A DNA stretch of 7,708 bases, taken from contig JAEZRL010000014.1 in the NCBI GenBank assembly GCA_023440945.1, forward strand, positions 1 to 7,708. Reading direction: 5' to 3'. The translations under genes were made by a program, and so were the position numbers. Of the stretch, positions 5,627-7,708 are shown piece by piece (the stretch's first letter is position 1; every line of letters begins with the position of its first letter). Source of the DNA: Bacteroidota bacterium. Its GTDB lineage: Bacteria; Bacteroidota; Bacteroidia; Chitinophagales; Chitinophagaceae. Under the pieces are notes generated by a model. It was not told the origin of the DNA. It was given only the letters and a program-made list of their open reading frames with translations, and searched no databases.

Positions 5627-5649
5627 GAATTGATTAGAATAATCAATTC
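5627..5649. repeat. Perfect 9-base inverted repeat over the stop codon of the small membrane gene
   Basis: GAATTGATT (5627-5635) pairs with AATCAATTC (5641-5649) around a 5-base loop. The right arm includes the stop codon of the membrane-protein gene (5643-5645). The stem is AT-rich and no T run follows at once on the minus strand, so it is at best a weak terminator or an mRNA 3'-end hairpin. Confidence 0.35.
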
Positions 5650-5978
5650 CACATAGTGCCATTCAAGCCGAGCACAATACCAAGCCATAATCCAACGATG
5701 AAAACAACAAGACTAAAAATAACAGCCACTGTTTTATTTATACCACCTCTCATACTTAGGTAGTTCATAAAATAGAAAAATAATCCACCCATTGCACCGG
5801 CTAAAGGAGTAACGATCAAAGGCTTTATCATCCAAAATTTTCCCCATTCCGGTTTTGGATTGTCAACACCAAATACAAACAGCGATATAAGTATTAAACC
5901 TATTACTGCGCCTACAAAAATGGGTTTACCTGCTGAAAGCAGGTTCGACTGTTCTTTTAACTTGTTTTTCTGTGTCAT
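5643..5978 (-). CDS. Small three-helix membrane protein, uncharacterised, Bacteroidota-type
   Basis: The 111-residue product has a charged cytoplasmic-looking N-terminus (MTQKNKLKEQ) and three hydrophobic segments at about 19-37, 52-74 and 82-105, ending in GLNGTMWN. Between helices 1 and 2 lies GVDNPKPEWGKFWMIKP (37-53), and helix 2 contains the small-residue stretch TPLAGAMGG (57-65), which would suit tight helix packing. From memory, similar short proteins with a DNPxPEWGKxWMIxPL loop are widespread in Bacteroidota and are sometimes labelled as potassium transporter KefB, but the protein is far too short for KefB and that name should not be used. The function is unknown. ATG 5976-5978 is the only good start. 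Upstream is a 332-base gap with two diverged repeat copies that carry promoter-like elements; downstream are the 38-codon ORF and murI on the same strand. Confidence 0.82.
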   Translation of the reverse strand: MTQKNKLKEQSNLLSAGKPIFVGAVIGLILISLFVFGVDNPKPEWGKFWMIKPLIVTPLAGAMGGLFFYFMNYLSMRGGINKTVAVIFSLVVFIVGLWLGIVLGLNGTMWN

Positions 5979-6004
5979 AAAGATTTGTTTTAAAAATTAG
6001 AAAG

Positions 6005-6149
6005 CATTTATTGAATTATTAAATTTAAAAGAACTTTGTTTTTCAAAGCATACAAGCAAAAAATTATTTTCCATTATTTGAGCCTTTCTGCTGTTCTTTA
6101 AGTTTAGTCATTATTGAATTTTGACGTAAAAGCACTTTGTAATTCAAAG
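6005..6149 (-). repeat. Two diverged direct repeats, each ending in ACTTTG-N5-CAAAG
   Basis: Copy 1 (6005-6048) and copy 2 (6109-6149) share CATT(T)ATTGAATT at the left, TAAAAG-ACTTTG in the middle and CAAAG at the right, with indels between, at a period of about 104 bases. Each right end is a small palindrome: ACTTTG, five bases, CAAAG (6033-6048 and 6134-6149). Read on the minus strand, each CAAAG end gives the TTTG of a Bacteroidota -7 element: TAACTTTG exactly in copy 2, and the looser TATGCTTTG in copy 1. Tandem promoters with shared operators for the gene at 5978 are a reasonable reading. Confidence 0.45.
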
Positions 6150-6152
6150 TTA
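6145..6152 (-). promoter_or_regulatory. Candidate -7 element for the small membrane protein gene
   Basis: The minus strand reads TAACTTTG here, an exact TAnnTTTG match. Transcription would start near 6139, giving a leader of about 160 bases to ATG 5978. No TTG is found at the -33 spacing, and the element lies inside repeat copy 2. Confidence 0.35.
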
Positions 6153-6275
6153 ACAGAAAATATTAGCGCTTCCTTAATTTTTTGGATGAACGGTTAAATT
6201 CAAATAAGCAGTATACTAAGTTCTTTGAAAGGTGTGTTGGAAATAGATGTTTTAAAACAATGGAGAACTTAACTA

Positions 6276-6301
6276 AAAAGCCCCGAAAAATCGAGGCTTT
6301 T
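6276..6301 (-). terminator. trxB terminator
   Basis: An 11-pair stem (6276-6286 with 6291-6301, four-base loop) lies 9 bases past the trxB stop. On the plus strand the stem has a C-A mismatch (6283/6294), but in minus-strand RNA this becomes a G-U wobble and the stem is continuous, followed by TTTTTAGTT. The asymmetry shows that the hairpin serves trxB, not plus-strand transcription. Confidence 0.88.
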
Positions 6302-6310
6302 AATTTTATT

Positions 6311-7264
6311 TTACACATATCCTTGCTGACTTAAATATCTTTCCGCATCAAGTGCAGCCATACAACCACTTCCTGCAGCAGTAACTGCCTGGCGATAAAT
6401 CTTATCCTGTACATCCCCTGCAGCAAAAACGCCTTCAATATTTGTTCTTGAACTACCGGGAATGGTTTTTATATAACCTGCTTCGTCTGTTTCTATCCAA
6501 TCTTTAAAAATATCACTGTTGGGATGGTGACCGATCGCAACAAAAAAAGCACTTACAGGAATGGTTTGTATTTCATTGGTTTTGTTGTTTCTTATCTGCA
6601 CGCCTTCCACTTTTGTACCACCCAAAACTTCTACTGTTTCGCTGTTCCAGTAGATCTTAATGTTAGGTGTATTCTTGACTCTTTCCTGCATCACCTTACT
6701 TGCCTTCATGCCATCTTCTCCTTTTCGAACAATCATGTGAACGGTGGTTGCAAGTTTTGATAGATACATCGCTTCTTCGCAAGCCGTATCGCCAGCACCA
6801 ACAACAGCAACTTCTTTTCCTCTGAAGAAAAATCCATCACAAACAGCGCAGGCACTCACGCCATAACCATTCAATCTTTGTTCGCTTTCAATGTTCAGCC
6901 ATTTGGCAGAGGCGCCTGTTGAAATAATAACAGCTTCTGCCTCTATCCATTTTTCTTCATCAATTTGTACTTTATGTACCGGTCCTGTAAAATCAACTTT
7001 TGTAGCAAGTCCATAACGGATGTCTGCTCCCATTCTTGCGGCTTGTTTCTCAAAATGAATCATCATTTCCGGCCCTTGAATACCATCGGGATAACCAGGG
7101 TAATTTTCCACCTCTGTTGTAATAGTTAATTGCCCACCCGGTTGAATACCCTGGTACAGCACCGGCTTCAAATTTCCTCTTGCAGCATAAATAGCTGCGG
7201 TATAACCCGCAGGTCCTGATCCTATTATTAAACAATGCACTCTTTCTGCGACAGCGTTTTCCAT
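6311..7264 (-). CDS. trxB: Thioredoxin reductase (NADPH type)
   Basis: TrxB is a cytoplasmic FAD flavoenzyme that passes electrons from NADPH to thioredoxin. From ATG 7264 the product has 317 residues, the normal length for the low-molecular-weight class. In order it shows the FAD dinucleotide motif GSGPAG (15-20), the PGGQLTITTEVENYPG segment (42-57), the redox-active disulfide CAVCDG with C139 and C142, the pyridine-nucleotide motif VVGAGDTACEEA (155-166), and the C-terminal FAD motif GVFAAGDV with the RQAVTAAGSGCMAA segment (278-304). The loop normally reading HRRDxFRA, which holds the NADPH 2'-phosphate, is changed here to VRKGEDGMKA (179-188) with two extra residues. A TTG at 7273 would add three residues but ATG is preferred. 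trxB follows cysK by 61 bases, has its own -7-like element in that spacer, and ends at the hairpin 6276-6301. Confidence 0.97.
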   Translation of the reverse strand: MENAVAERVHCLIIGSGPAGYTAAIYAARGNLKPVLYQGIQPGGQLTITTEVENYPGYPDGIQGPEMMIHFEKQAARMGADIRYGLATKVDFTGPVHKVQIDEEKWIEAEAVIISTGASAKWLNIESEQRLNGYGVSACAVCDGFFFRGKEVAVVGAGDTACEEAMYLSKLATTVHMIVRKGEDGMKASKVMQERVKNTPNIKIYWNSETVEVLGGTKVEGVQIRNNKTNEIQTIPVSAFFVAIGHHPNSDIFKDWIETDEAGYIKTIPGSSRTNIEGVFAAGDVQDKIYRQAVTAAGSGCMAALDAERYLSQQGYV

Positions 7265-7286
7265 ACTATTCAATTTATAAATCCGG

Positions 7287-7294
7287 CAAAAATA
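7287..7294 (-). promoter_or_regulatory. Candidate -7 promoter element of trxB in the cysK-trxB spacer
   Basis: The minus strand reads TATTTTTG, which fits TAnnTTTG, 22 bases ahead of ATG 7264, giving a leader of about 15 bases. No TTG is seen at the -33 spacing. If used, trxB would have its own promoter besides any read-through from cysK. Confidence 0.38.
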
Positions 7295-7325
7295 TCAAAT
7301 TACAATTACTTACTTCATTGCCCTC

Positions 7326-7708
7326 TTAATCAAACAATTCGTCAATGCTTAAATACCGTTCACCGGTATCATAATTAAAAACAAGCACTTTGCTTTGGGG
7401 TTGAATTTCAGGCAATTTTTTAGCCAGCGCAGCCAATGCAGCACCGCTTGAGATACCACCGAAAATACCTTCTTCTTTCGCAGCACGTTGGGCATATTCA
7501 AATGATTCATCTTTACCAACTGTTATGACACCATCCAATACATTCGTATCAAGATTACCGGGAATAAATCCAGCGCCCAGACCTTGTATGGGATGAGCAC
7601 CTGCAGTGCCACCACTAATAACAGGTGATAATTCCGGCTCTACTGCAAACACTTTCAGCTTTGGAAATTGCTTCTTTAACTCTCTTCCTATCGCTGTAAC
7701 ATGACCAC
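7326..7708 (-). CDS. cysK: Cysteine synthase A, C-terminal part (5' end outside the window)
   Basis: These last 126 codons belong to O-acetylserine sulfhydrylase, the PLP enzyme that makes cysteine from O-acetylserine and sulfide. The frame is open to the right edge, where it starts with GHVTAIGRELKK, just after the glycine-rich phosphate-binding loop. Family landmarks follow: VFAVEPELSPVISGG (fragment residues 18-32) and IQGLGAGFIP (39-48). Next are EEGIFGGISSGAA, where the serine of GISSG (about residue 90) contacts the PLP ring nitrogen, and the signature end NYDTGERYLSIDELF. The PLP lysine and the substrate loop lie outside the window. The DTGERYLS ending favours CysK over CysM. The gene is upstream of trxB on the same strand, with no terminator in the 61-base spacer, so co-transcription is possible. 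Confidence 0.95.
   Translation of the reverse strand, partial: GHVTAIGRELKKQFPKLKVFAVEPELSPVISGGTAGAHPIQGLGAGFIPGNLDTNVLDGVITVGKDESFEYAQRAAKEEGIFGGISSGAALAALAKKLPEIQPQSKVLVFNYDTGERYLSIDELFD

Larger units (their letters stand above)
5979..6310. other. 332-base AT-rich gap between the small membrane gene and trxB
   Basis: No coding region is supported on either strand. The gap contains the two diverged copies of a repeat of about 45 bases (6005-6048 and 6109-6149), a minus-strand TAACTTTG element inside the second copy (6145-6152), an AGTATACT palindrome (6210-6217), and the trxB terminator (6276-6301). The part from about 6155 to 6270 shows nothing else I can name. Confidence 0.6.

Noticed and set aside
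6524..6760. A 78-codon plus-strand frame inside trxB
   Set aside because: It is antisense to the NADPH-binding domain of trxB and is explained by that gene.

Overview
The window comes from a low-G+C member of the Bacteroidota, most likely close to the Chitinophagaceae/Sphingobacteriia. The main reasons are genes without clear Shine-Dalgarno sequences, several matches to the Bacteroidota -7 promoter element TAnnTTTG just ahead of starts, and the family types seen (an isocitrate dehydrogenase with the Thermus-type C-terminal extension, a KKAAP-repeat histone H1-like protein, and a small three-helix membrane protein that I recall as common in this phylum). The taxonomic call is inference; there is no rRNA here.

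Layout from left to right: the last 150 codons of serS (+); an unrecognised four-helix membrane protein (+, 534-947) with a promoter-like element over the serS stop; a hairpin terminator usable in both directions; a MarR-type regulator (-, 1015-1458); a 402-base AT-rich gap with a direct repeat close to marR and a long imperfect inverted repeat; a lysine/alanine/proline-repeat histone H1-like gene (+, 1861-2217); a strong two-way terminator; apaG (-, 2295-2681); a 311-base gap ending in the promoter of icd (+, 2993-4447); nested inverted repeats between the convergent icd and murI (-, 4549-5388); a 38-codon minus-strand ORF (5470-5586) that looks coding but matches nothing I can name; a three-helix small membrane protein (-, 5643-5978); a 332-base gap holding two diverged copies of a repeat of about 45 bases; the trxB terminator; trxB (-, 6311-7264); and the 3' part of cysK (-, 7326 to the right edge).

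Most of this is housekeeping: tRNA charging (SerS), the oxidative TCA step (Icd), D-glutamate for peptidoglycan (MurI), thiol redox (TrxB) and cysteine synthesis (CysK). cysK and trxB lie head to tail 61 bases apart, a plausible sulfur/thiol pair, although trxB also has its own -7-like element. I see no mobile element, CRISPR array, phage gene, tRNA or rRNA, and no convincing new multi-gene system. The points most worth a second look are the predicted NAD+ preference of Icd, the 38-codon ORF, the twin repeats at 6005-6149, the nested inverted repeats at 4464-4540, and the altered NADPH-binding loop of TrxB.
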